Source: Stenocarpella maydis (Eukaryota; Ascomycota; Sordariomycetes; Diaporthales; Diaporthaceae). From it: a DNA stretch of 64,000 bases. The notes below the pieces were generated by a model. The model was not told the DNA's origin. It searched no databases and saw nothing but the letters and a program-made list of their open reading frames with translations. How positions within the stretch are numbered: position 1 is the first letter of the stretch; each line of letters begins with the position of its first letter. Below, piece after piece: positions 11,350 to 23,100 of the stretch. The DNA is taken from NCBI GenBank assembly GCA_002270565.1, contig NQMI01000001.1:860826-924825 (forward strand), written 5' to 3'. The translations under genes were made by a program, and so were the position numbers.

Positions 11350-12145
11350 GGCTTCAGGTATGCAGTCAAGAGTGAATATGATGAAGAATGAGTTTGAGAG
11401 ACGTCGAATCTGGGTGGAAACGACTTGAAGGGTTTCTCAGGTGACAGGACACCGGAGTTCTTCGTATTTGCAATCTTTTGATCTGCGGAGATACTGAAAT
11501 GAACTAGCCAGGGGTTTCATGCAAATGAAACGAGATGGGTACAAGTCCAGGCAGTGGTTCTAACTTAATGCCTGTTGCATCATGATGATAGTACATTGGA
11601 AATATCCTATAGATCATGGTTTAGAAACCCTGTCATGCTTTAAAACCTTTCTGTATCTGGTAGACCGGCGGTTTGACAGTCTGTGTTTGAGACTTGAGCA
11701 AGGAGTAAGTATGTTGATAGGGGGGGGAGGGGCGTATTGTAGCCCCACTAGCTAGTCGAACTATATTCCAAATGAAGTTAAAAAGACACAGAAACGCGGG
11801 GTAGACTGCCCTAGCATGGAGGAGACTTTTGAGATGAAGGTATTATTGGTGTGGTAGACAGTCTTAACTGAAAATCAGGATTCGGACCCTGGGCATGACT
11901 AACTGGCCTCGCGGCTTTGACTCTACAGGGAGTATGAGGGCTCGGGGCTGGAGACCATGAGCTTCGGACAAGTGGGATTGAAAAGCTCCATAGAAAGTTG
12001 AAGAGATGAACTTCCAGTTGCTCTAGAGCATCCAGAGGTGGGATACCTGCCTTCAATAGGTGGACACGCTTAAATCCGCAACTCCAACACCATACGTGCC
12101 ACTGATACTCAGCACACAGCCACCGTTAAACACTTCGCTGCCATC
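11350..12145. promoter_or_regulatory. divergent promoter region of the two cupredoxin genes
   Basis: About 800 bases separate the start codons of two genes reading outward, so both promoters must lie here. The ggggggaggggc run near 11725 is the most conspicuous feature. No regulator site could be assigned. Confidence 0.45.
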
Positions 12146-14339
12146 ATGTTTCCAATGGCGCAGTTATGTCTAGCAGCTGCTATATTACCATCTGTCGTCT
12201 TTGGCAATAGGAATGCCAATATCCGAAGGTACAATCTTACCCTGACCTACGCATGGGACAAGCAAGGTGTGTGCCGCTTAGTTATTTATGCGAACAAAAT
12301 CCTCACATCTGACTCGAGCACAAGATGGTCACGGACGCCCAACATACCTGATAAATGGAGACACTCCTGGGCCAGTACTCACTGTGAATGAGGGCGAGAC
12401 CCTTGAAGCTTTTGTGGACAACCAACTCCCTATTGAAACCACGATCCACTGGTCCGTCCATGTCCGCGACTTGGAAGGCTGAGCTGCGTACTGATATCTG
12501 ATCAAAGGCATGGGATTTACCAGATCAATGCGCCATGGCTTGATGGCGTACCAGGGGTCACACAGGTAATTACCAGATCATATACCCATGCTACTTGTAC
12601 CAAAGGTATAGAATTAAGAATTGCATAGTGGCCCACTGCACCCCGAGACAACTACACATATCGCTTCACGCCCAAGGGTCAATATGGAAGCTACTTCTAT
12701 CACGGCCATTTTGGACCTGCATTCTCAGATGTGCGCGCACCACCTTTTCATCATCCAAATTTCTACTCTGACGGCAGGATAGGGTCAACGCGGACCGCTG
12801 TGGGTGATACCAGCAGACTGGCGGCCTCGCCCATATAGCCTCATCTCGCACAAGGAGGGTGATATTCGAGGTATGAGCGAGGCCGAGAGAAATCCTCACC
12901 ATGTCATCATCGCCGACTGGAATGACCAGCCTATGGACATGTACCTGATCAGGTTCCGTGATACCGGATATATCCCCGTCTGTGCCAACAGTTTGACCCT
13001 GAACGGACGAGGTGGGACACGGTGCGAATCTGCCCAAGACCTCGAAGACGCCGGGGGTCCAGGTCGCAACGAGCGGGGATGTACTTGGATGATACCAGGA
13101 TACCAATACACAAATATCGACCACTGCAGCGAAACCCACCCAGAGTTGGAAGTCATCCAAGCTACCCCTGGCCAAGAATGGGTTTGGATAAATTTTATTC
13201 ATTCTGGCGCCCACCATCAACTTGCTATCAGCATTGATGAGCACGAGATCTGGGTTGTTGCGGCGGATGGGGAATTTGTACACCCTCAAAAAGTGATTAG
13301 GACGCACGTCAATCTCGGAGAAAGAACAAGGTACTCCTTTTAAATTCTGATGTGGCAACCAAATTTCTGACCTCTCTATAGCATTCTTGTGCATCTGAAC
13401 AAACCGGCGGGAGACTATGCTATCAGACTGCACTCTTTGCGGTCGGAGCAGATCATCCAAGGAGCCGGAATCCTTCGATACCCAACAACAAAGGTACGTG
13501 AAAACCCAGATCTCAACACCGGAAAACAATGATTAAAACTGGGCGTAGGATCTTTCGACACAGTCAAATCGTACCGTACCGAACACGAGGCCCTGGCTTC
13601 ACCTAAACGGCAGCGCTATTGACCCGACCAAAGCAACCATGGACGAGACAAAGCTGGCGCCATATCCACCGCGCTCTCCTCCGCAAAAGGCCGACTTCAC
13701 GCTCAAGTTCATGGTCAATAAGACGGGGCCCTCTACGTGGGTGCTCAACTCCGACCCACACGAGTTCTTCCGCCAGAACGTGCCACCAATCCTGTGGAAT
13801 GAGGCGTCCCGCGGGCGGACGTCATATGGCAATTCGAACGGGTTTCTGCGTAACGGTTCCGTCGTGGACCTGATCATTGAGAACGGGGCAGATATTGACT
13901 CTAACCATCCCTTCCACAAGCACAACCACAAGGTCTGGATAATCGGGCAAGGTGATGGTGGGTTCCCCTGGCAGAACGTTGAGGAAGCGATAGAGAACGG
14001 CGCCGCTAAGTACTTCAACCTTGTGAATCCACCGTACCGTGATGGCTTCACGCTATATCCACGAAAGGGACGGTTCGTCGTCGTTCGTTATCATATTTAC
14101 TTCCCGGCAGTCAGCATGCTTCATTGCCATATGATTCATCATTTCGCGGTACGTAGTCGTATCTTCGGCTTCGGCTTCTTTAACTCCACGTGATGGCATG
14201 CTAACCTGTGATACCGCAGAGCGGCCAGCAAGTGATCCTGTTGGAGGGCATGGAGGCCATGCCACCAGTCCCAGAGGAGTTGAAGAATAAGCCGCATGTA
14301 GAGTTCGTGTTTCCGCCACGCTATGGGCCCTTGGATTAG
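12146..14339 (+). CDS. secreted multicopper oxidase (laccase-like)
   Basis: Extracellular blue-copper oxidase of about 595 residues that should oxidise a substrate while reducing oxygen to water. The first about 20 residues (FPMAQLCLAAAILPSVVFG) are a signal peptide. Eight exons fit all frames: 12146-12266, 12325-12451, 12508-12565, 12629-12730, 12783-13330, 13382-13493, 13549-14148, 14220-14339. Splicing at 12452-12507 restores HWHG. The other copper motifs are complete: YHGH, HPFHKH and HCHMIHH, with the type 1 cysteine. The residue ten after that cysteine, normally Met, Leu or Phe, appears to be Gln, as in low-potential cupredoxins. Placed beside the copper-less homologue and the regulator, it probably tailors the cluster product, for example by phenol oxidation or coupling. 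The substrate is unknown. Confidence 0.88.
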
Positions 14340-14997
14340 GCCACTCTCAACGTATGACCGCCTGGTTTGGATCTCTTTGAACAACTACGCATAATATCGA
14401 AGTTCAATGGTGAAAAGCCTCGTATATGTTTCCTGTTAGACTTTGGGCAATGGGCACGAAATTGTTCTTGTGTTTACAGCACCAAAGAAGCTCTTTACTA
14501 TGAATACTTCAGGACAAGAAGCTGTTTCATATCAGGAAATGACAGTCAGTTCCATATCACGTTTTCATGTGGATCTTGCCTATCTATATGCTGCAGCGAC
14601 CTAACAGTAACCGTAATTTTGACTTCGTGATGGACTGTGCAACGTGATATAGTTAGAGGACCAACCGTACTTATGTATGTGTAGCGCATCAGATGAACAC
14701 AAGATCATTTCTATTATTGCTCATAAAAAAGCCCCACCCCCAGTTAGTTATAGCTTTATCCGCACGACCAGCTTATTCAAGCTCTAGTTATATTGTAAAC
14801 GGGAGGCTGTTATCCATATTTTCCACGGCCTAAAAAAGAAAAAGCAAAATCAAATGCGCCCAAGCTCCTACCGTACGATAGAGATAAATATGGCCCTCGT
14901 GTGGACAGCTCAAACCGGGAAAACGAGGAGAAAGAATCGATAGCAAACACATGAGGGGTGGAAAAAAGGAGAAAGAAAGATCGGAGGGGGGGCCTCT
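14340..14997. other. intergenic between convergent genes
   Basis: The 3' ends of the oxidase and regulator genes face each other here. No gene is recognised; an 87-codon open frame at 14367-14630 shows no motif. Confidence 0.5.
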
Positions 14998-16515
14998 TTA
15001 AGACCCAGAGCGTAGCTGCTGCAGCATCCACTGAGCCTTCGTCGCCATCTGCCGCGCTTCGTCCAACATACCGATTGTGCCATCCACTTGACCAATGCGC
15101 TGAAAAATCTGGTCCAGGACAGCTAAAAGATCTGTCATGTAAAGTGCCATGAGGTTTTGTATGAGCCGCAGGCGCATTTCAGCCGCTTGGATCTTGTATC
15201 GCCCAAACGAGATCTCGCCATCGAGCAGCGTGAGATCGCCCTCGCCCTCGCGCTGCGGATTCCCACCGCTCGGATCTCCGGAAAGCGGGGATGAGGCCGA
15301 CGACCCCGACAGCACCCCGGTATTTGCGGCCGCCCTGACCTGGTGTTGATGTACCAGCAAGCAGCCGCACAGGTCGTTGCAGATGTGGGGAATCCGTTCG
15401 GCGATGGTTGCCAGCAGTATCGAGTGCTCCTGGCAAGCGTTGCAGACTTTACACGACAGGACCTTTTTGCACGCGTCGACGCCGGTGCCGAGACAGAAGA
15501 GCAGGCAGTCAAGATTCTTGTCGTTTTTTGGCTTACCGCCAAGGCGGTAGCGGCCGAGGCGCTCGAGGATGCTGGCGAGGGTGATGAGGCATTGGCAGCC
15601 GCCACCTGGACGGGTGAGCCCGAGCCGTGGGAAACAAATCTCAGAGTCTTGGACAGCCAAGGGGTTGGGTTCCTCGGGTACTGATAGAGCCGCTGACGAT
15701 ATGGAAGGGGCGCGGGCGGACGTATTGGGCGGATAGGGCTGGGAGAGGGTGGGTGCGGGTCCTGGGGTCGTACCGAAGCCAGAGTCGCTCACAGTCCCAT
15801 CGACGGGCGAGTTCATACTGCCAAGGCCGAAGCTGGTTGAGTCCCCATTGAGATCCGTGAAGTCGTTGAAACCAAATAATTCACTAGACCAGTCGGTACT
15901 CGGAGGTGCGTCTGAAGGGGGACCAACATGTGCGGAAGCGGTCTTGGTCGAGTCTGGGGGAGCTGGGGACGAATCGTTGATATCTACCCGTCTCGTATCC
16001 CCGTTCTCAAAATCCCAACCCGGTCGTGAAGGGCCATCCACACCCATTGTCCCTCTGCCATTCGGGGCCGTGGTCGAGGGCCTGTCGTCGTCAGTGGTGG
16101 AGGATGCTCGCGGCAGGGTCTGCCGCCGCCGCCGCCTGGTGGCGCCCTTGCTTCGGCCGGTCCCCCTACCGTTTCCGTAGCCATCACCTTCCGGGCCATA
16201 GACGCATTCAGCAGACGAGGCCAGGCAGCGGCTGCACCCGCCACGTTCGCCGCTGCACTTGAGCTGTATCTTAAAGTGAGCCTTGGTGGTCCTGCCCAGG
16301 CACAGCCATGAAATCATCGGGGCCGGCGGGACTTACCTTGCGGGCACGACAGAGTACGCATGCCTGTGATGGCGGTCAGCAAGGCCGACCACCCGTGATG
16401 TGGTGTGGAGACTTACTAGTAGAGTGTATCCCCGGGCATCGACACCGCTTTCTCGGGATAGTTCTACATACTCCGCTTCTTCAAGAGTGTTATTATACCG
16501 GAACGTACCGAACAT
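14998..16515 (-). CDS. AflR-like Zn2Cys6 transcription factor
   Basis: Probable pathway-specific regulator, about 463 residues. Exons: 16515-16417, 16363-16337 and 16263-14998. The middle exon is only 27 nt and codes ACVLCRARK; joined to LKCSGERGGCSRCLAS it gives the canonical CX2CX6CX6CX2CX6C cluster, which fixes the acceptor at 16264 rather than the nearer alternative. A low-complexity acidic/Ser-Pro linker follows (about residues 65-220). The C-terminal half has the AflR-type pattern: CLITLASILERL, a CxxC-rich stretch, and then ISFGRY followed by AEMRLRLIQNL and a long terminal helix. Located between the oxidases and the synthase, it is the natural candidate to switch on the cluster. No binding sites were identified. 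The first exon (33 residues, ATG at 16515) is the least certain part. Confidence 0.85.
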
Positions 16516-17193
16516 GGTCCAAACAGCACATACCAAGGTAGGACACAAGGATTCGGTAATAGGGGATGCTAGTTCCCAAAAGCTCCTGCCTGCATAGAAA
16601 AGGCGCTGCGGGGAGTGGTCCGATTACTAATAATGTGAGAGCATGGGTCCTTTTATCTGACAGGGCCGTTGGAGCCACTTGCATGACACGTGATGCATAT
16701 CGTCCATGCGCTAAGCCTTATCGCACTGCTGTCTGTAACAAGCGAGGTCCAGCCTCCCAGTCATGTTTTTATGGAGAAAAAGGTACGTACTGATACGAGC
16801 CCCTGTACTGATAAGGATTTGCCTGTATCATTAGCAGGCAAAAAGGTACATTGCAGGCTCCTGCTTAGATAAGCGGCCTCAACAACGCTCGGACCAGAGG
16901 TACAAGACAGGGGGGTTAATTATTACGCCTGCAACCACAATACTATGCACTCCGTATAGGCGGGATACTGCAGATGCTTATTCGATTTACAGTACGATGC
17001 CCTTGCGTGCCCAAGGCCAGGCAGCCATGTGCAGCTACATGCAGTTATCGTGGCCTGCATGTGCATGTGCGGCAGCTCTAGTTGTGCTTGTTCTCCAACA
17101 AGAAACTCTACTCAGGGACGAGACAAAGCAACTCACTTTTGGCAGCCAAACCCCAAAGCAGAGAAAACTCTCTTGATTTGTAATTCTATGTCT
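16516..17193. other. regulator promoter / PKS 3' flank
   Basis: Contains the upstream region of the regulator and the downstream region of the synthase, both on the minus strand. No further gene is recognised. Confidence 0.5.
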
Positions 17194-20100
17194 CTATGTC
17201 TCACCTTGCAGCCCACCAGCCTTGGCCTCAGCCGGCACGAACTGGCTGCCCATTGCAATGATGCCTGCCAACTCTGCCAGTGGCCTCGAGCTCAATATCT
17301 CGAACACGGAAATGTCGCTCTTCATTTCGCGGAACACCTGGTTGCGAACCTCAACCGCCTTGAACGAGTCCACTCCAACCTCATACAACGGCTTGTCGTC
17401 CCCAATATCGCCAGGCTGCACGCCCAGACCCGGGGCCAGAAGCGTCTTCAACGCCCCCGCAACGACTGCAGCGGCTTCCGACACCGATGCCGCGTGCGCC
17501 AGGGCGTCCCTGACCTCAGCCTCGGCATCGTTCCCAGAGGACTCACCCTCGCTTGTCACGGCTCTCGCCATCCGGTGGCCGAATTTCCTGTCATGCGTCC
17601 ACTGGTCCTCTTTCCTCAGCGCGTCGCTCATGCCGAACACAACCTGCGGCGGGGCCGCCTTCCCAGCCCGCATGCACTCGAGCAATCCGATGTCCAGCTC
17701 GTCCAGCGTCGTGCTGACCGAGGCCATGTGCCCGAACCGCTCAAGGTAATGCTCCATCCCGGTACCGTCGATCTCGTGGTCCGAGTCGCGGACGAGGCCG
17801 ACGTTAAGCGACACGGCCGAGAGGCCGAGCACAGTCCGCCGGTAGTGCGCGAAGGCGTCCATGAACGAATTCGCGGCCGCGTAGTTGGCCTGCGAGACGT
17901 TTCCGATGATGGAGACTACCGAGGAAAGCATGATGAAGAAGTCCAGGTCTGCCGCCTGCAGGCTGTTGTGCAAGTTCCACGTGCCCGCGACCTTGGGGGC
18001 GAAGGCGGTGCGCCATTGGGTGTGCGTCATGTTGCTGAAGATGCTGTCCTGTTCGTGTTATATTCGTCAGCGCACCTGTCTTCAACCTGGAACTTCCACT
18101 CCCGAGAAACAGGACTAGGATTGGGGACCATGATGCTCACCTGCAAAACCATGGCACATTGCACCACGCCGCGGATCGTGCGTCCGTCTCTCACCAGCGA
18201 GGACACGGCTTGTTCTACGTCTTCCGTCTTGGTCACGTCGCATTTGAGGACCTCGACAGCCCCTCCCAGCAATGTGATGGCTCTGATTTCGCCATCCCAT
18301 TTGGGATTTTGGCCAGAGCGAGACAAGAGGACAATGTGTTTGGCGCCATGCTCGACCATCAACTTTGCAATCCTCAAGCCCAGCGATCCCAGCCCTCCAG
18401 CGAGCACATAGGTACCGTCAGCGGGGAGCTGCACGCTCGGCCGGCTGCGAGGTCTCACAGGCACAAGTATGTCGTCTTCAAACCCCACTGCCACAATATC
18501 CTTCTCCCCCGAAGCCTTGCCAGACTCTATGGCCTCAGCCAGCTGAGAGACGGGGAAGACGTTGAGGGACGGAAACACGACGGAGGAACCCGATTCAAAT
18601 ATCTCCGGGACCTTTCTGAGTAATTGCGCCACAATTTTCTGCCTGCTTCCGAGGATGTGTCTCGGGTTGACCGTCGCGTAGCTGATATTGCGGTGGCCGA
18701 GCTTGCGAGGCGGGGCGTGATCCTCGTCACCACTCAGGGTCACTGCAACGCGTCCAAAGTCGCTTACAAAATCGGACGCGTCCCGGTATGCGTGGCGCTG
18801 CGAAGATGGCGCCACAAGCACGTCGACTCCATTTCCCTCGGTCTTGTGGCGGATCAAAGAGGCGATCGAGACTTTTCCCGTATCCAAGACTGAGGCCTCT
18901 AGCAATGCGAGTTTCCCCAACACAGTCCTCTTTTCCTCACCATTTGCCACGGTGGCCAGGACTTTCGCGCCTTTTTTGTGCGCTAACGAAATCAAAGCCT
19001 GGCTCAGAGGAGCCAAAGCATCACAGATCAAGACATTGTCGCCATCCTGCAAGTCGACAACTCGGTCCAAGATGTAGGACGCCGTTAGGTACAGCCAGAT
19101 GGTGGTAGCCGCACCTAATACAGGTACCGTCTCAGGTACCTTTATGACATCGTTCTGATGCTTCCGCAGATATGTGCTGGAGTCGGTGTTTCCCAGGAGC
19201 ACGACATGATCATTCTCGCGGAGGCTAACGACACTGCTACCGCACGCAGTGACAACGCCCGTTGTCTCCGCCCAGAGATCCTTCGCCAGGGAATCGGTAC
19301 CGGTGCTGCTCGGGACTTTCGAAATGCTGGTCACCCGTATTTCCACCTGTTCTGGTCCGAGTCCAGATTGGGAGAAGTCAGCGGGGTTCCAGATGAAGCC
19401 ATCTGTGTTAAGCTGCAGCGGGCCTGCCGACCCCAAAGCCGTGTTCACCGGTGGCGCAGTGCCTGTCGCCAAAGCAATCTCCCCGTCGAACGAGGCTTCC
19501 TGTACAGCGCGGGGAATGTAGATCTCGCCGTCAAGCTCTGCAAACTCCAAGTCCCTGTCCTCGGCGTCTCCCTCGACCGAGGAGGCCCAGAGCTGCAGTA
19601 CTGTGTCCGCCTTGGTTGCGTCAGCCCCCGGGGACAGGTCAAGGTGTGTGATCGTGAGCTGAGGGTTTTCGTTGCGGAGCACACGAAGGAACCCGGTCGT
19701 GGCGGCCGTTTCAAGCCCAGACAACTCGGGGGTGAGCATCTGGCCGCCACGTGACAGCCAGAAGATGTGTCTCGCGGAGCCGATCAGCTGGCGGAACTCG
19801 TCGAATTCCGAAGAGGTCCAGTTGGTCACGAAGCCGCCTTTGGAACCCAGATCCAGCAGAGAGAATACGTTTTCGCCTCCAAAGTCGTCCGCCATGTTTG
19901 TCGCGTACGATTTGTGTACCTTGTGTGACTGCTCCAGGAGATGACTCTCAAGGTCTTGGGCCAGAGCCTGGGCTTGAGCATCGGCATAGGACTCAGGTAC
20001 GAGGAGGCGGATCGTCTGATGCTCTAAGGCGGGCTCAGTGAGAGGTGCTGCTACCACCAGAGAACCCTGGTCAAGCACTACGCTGCGGATGGCGAAGCTG

Positions 20101-23100
20101 TGCTTCGAAGTCCCGTTTTCCAGCAGTTGGGCTTGCGCTGGCGGGGTGGCGCCAGTCTTCGAAAAGACTAAGACTCGTCCTCGGGGTTGTAATTGACGTG
20201 CCCAAGATGACACAGTTGACTCCAAAGATTGGCTATCGTCGGATGGCCCAGTGAGCACCAAGTCAAATTTGGCCTTCCCGATGTCGTCTTGACTCTCGTG
20301 GAGTGTCTCATGGAGTTGGTAGTGGACTTCAGCAAGAACTGAACCGGCCTGAATAGTCCCGCGCCACAGGTCCAGAACCTCCTCTGTGACGCCAATCACG
20401 GTGAGCTTGGACGCTCCTCTGTACTCACTCTCTCCAGAGATGAAAGGCTCAAGCTGGGCGGAAATACTGGGATCCACTCTATCGCCGTCGACGAGAATAC
20501 TCAGCTCGGGGGTTTTGTGCGACTCAATGTCTAACCAATCGAGCAGCCCTGACACGGATTTGAGACGGCTCGGTGAAGAAGCGCATACCGAACTTGCGCC
20601 GAGGAAGCTCTCTGGGTCCAACTTCCACTTCAGCACGGTACATCTCTTTTCCACGCCTCCTAGGTCGGTGCTCGGGCCTCGTGAACTCGAAACAGCACCG
20701 GTCACTTGTCTCATGTGGAGGCCATCGACAATGATCTTGGGGTGCTCCCACGATTCATCAGAGACCACAAGGTCTGCACTGAGCTGACCGTTCTTGTTTT
20801 GCTTGCGACGGTAAGAGTAACCAGAGAAAATGGCGCCCGCCCCTTGCGGCAAATCGTTGGCAATAAACATCCGCTCCAAGCGGTAAGGTACTGCAGCCTC
20901 TTTCCAAGATCCCCCGTCTGAGACGGCGACCACCATAAGATGGAATATTGCGTCCAGCGTGGCAGGGTGGATGATGTGTGGAAATTCAAACTCTGATGGC
21001 ATGACGCTCTTGGTGTCCGGGATTTTCTATCCTCAGTTAATATCTTTTTCAATGCCGCTCAGCCAAGACATGTGTGCTGGGGCTGGCCACTTACCACTAT
21101 TCCATAGCAACCTGTCCCGTCGTCCGTGGCAGCAAGTGCGGTCACATTCTGGAACATGTCTCCATATTCCATACCAATATCATGTAGGTCCTTATATAGC
21201 TTCTCGACTTCGATATCTCGGCTGGGGAGACTCCTCAGCTTCTCATACTCCTCTTTGTGTTGCGCCCAGCCTTGCGGGCCAAGCTCATCTGGCGTATGGT
21301 CATATTGAATGACAAAGTTGCCAAAGCAATGTTTAATCCAACTAGAACTTCCTGTGTTGGAGAATACTGCGAAGCTATGAAGCGATGCGTCCTGCTCGTC
21401 GGGTAGCCGGATGCTAAGCCGCGTCTCGACGGCCCCTTCTCCCGGTATGACCAAGCCCCGGTCGAAGTGGACATCACGGAACTCGATGCCGCGGAAATGC
21501 ACGCCCTTCTCGGCTAGCTGTTGCGCAGCCTCAAGGACCATGATCAGCATTCCAGCTCCTGGGTATAGAGTTGTGCCAGTTATAGCGTGGTCCTCGATCC
21601 AAGGATTCTCGCTGATCCGCAGGTAGTTCTTCCATTGCGGCTCGAATTGGTTCTGGTCTTCGACAGGAACACCGAGCAGGTCCGTCCGAGGCTGAATCTT
21701 GAGCCTCTCGGATCTCGTGCCGCTGGTTTCATGCCAGTACTGCTTGTCATGGTTCCACTGATAAGGAGGCAGGTCACTGAGCACCTGTGGCTTGGCTTTG
21801 GTCTCGTCCTCGCGGTTCACCCGGCTTAGATGTACAGACTCCCCCAGTGCCCAGAATGTGGCCGCCGCTTTGAGTGCCGTGGAGATAGCGTCTTCTTTCC
21901 GTACCAAGACGGAAAGATAGGGGATCTCGGTGGACAATTTCTTATCAATACCCTCCATAATTTGAACGACAGGCGCCTTCAAAGCTGAATGTGGTCCAAC
22001 TTCGACAACCGAGTTCCACTTGTAAGGCACCCGACGGGAGTTCCGCCGGTTTGGAGAGTACGTAAGGAGGTTCTGCATTGCGCCGGAGAACAGAACTGGC
22101 TGGCACATGTTCCGAATCCAGTAAGATGTGTTGACCTCGCTGTGGTCTACAAGGTCACCCGTGACCGACGAGAACATGAGGACCTCCGTGTTTCGCGGCT
22201 GCGAGAACCCAGATCCGTCCATGGCCGCGAGGCAGTCCTCAGCGACATCTCTCATGTGCGGGGAGTGGTAGGCGGTAGACACGCGGAGTTTCCTTGCGAA
22301 CTTTTGCTCGCTGGAGATCCGCTCCTCCAACAGCGACACGGCGTCTGCATCGCCGGAAATGGTGACACTCTTGGGGCTGTTGATGCAGGCCGCGACGGCG
22401 ATGCTGTCTTTGGGCAGGGCTTCCAGGAACTGGCTCGCTTCGTCCGCCGATATGCCGGCAGCGAGCATAGCACCGCGGCGAGGGCCTTTGGCGACGCGGA
22501 GTGAGTAGATTCCGCGGTAGTAGGCTACCTTGATGGCATCCTGGTGTGTAATGATGCCAGCGGCAAAGGCAGCAGCTAAATTTCACTGTGTCAGAATAAT
22601 TACACAAAGGGTTTTGTAAATGAGACTTGATCATACCAATCTCTCCGCTAGAGTGTCCAATCACGGCTCTGGGCGATATCGACCAGTCCTTTAGCAAGTC
22701 GACTATAGCCACTTGGACCGCGGTACAGATCGGCTGGCTGTATTCGGGAGAGTCGATACTGCTGCCGTGGGTCCTCTGGATCTCTGTGAGGAGGTCGAAG
22801 CTGCATCCCAATGAAGATAAACATGCGGAGCTTCTGGCAATACTGTCTGAGAACACGGGGTAGGAGAGCAGTTCCCTTCCCATTCCCGCCCACTGAGCAC
22901 CCTGGCCCGTGAAGACAAAGGCAATGCCGTTCAGCTTGCTGGGGCGGCGAAAGGAAGGCACAGACTTTGAGAGCTGTGGCGAAAGGTCCTCTAGTGAATC
23001 TGCAACGACAAAAGACCTGTAGTCAAACAGGGATCGTCTGGCTGCGAGAGTGTATGCGATGCTGTCCAGATAAGCCGGCTTTATCTTCTTCCCCTTTGCC

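Noticed and set aside
18141..21026. Describing the PKS as fully reducing with methylation
   Set aside because: The ER and MT regions are present as sequence, but the cofactor-binding motifs are not.
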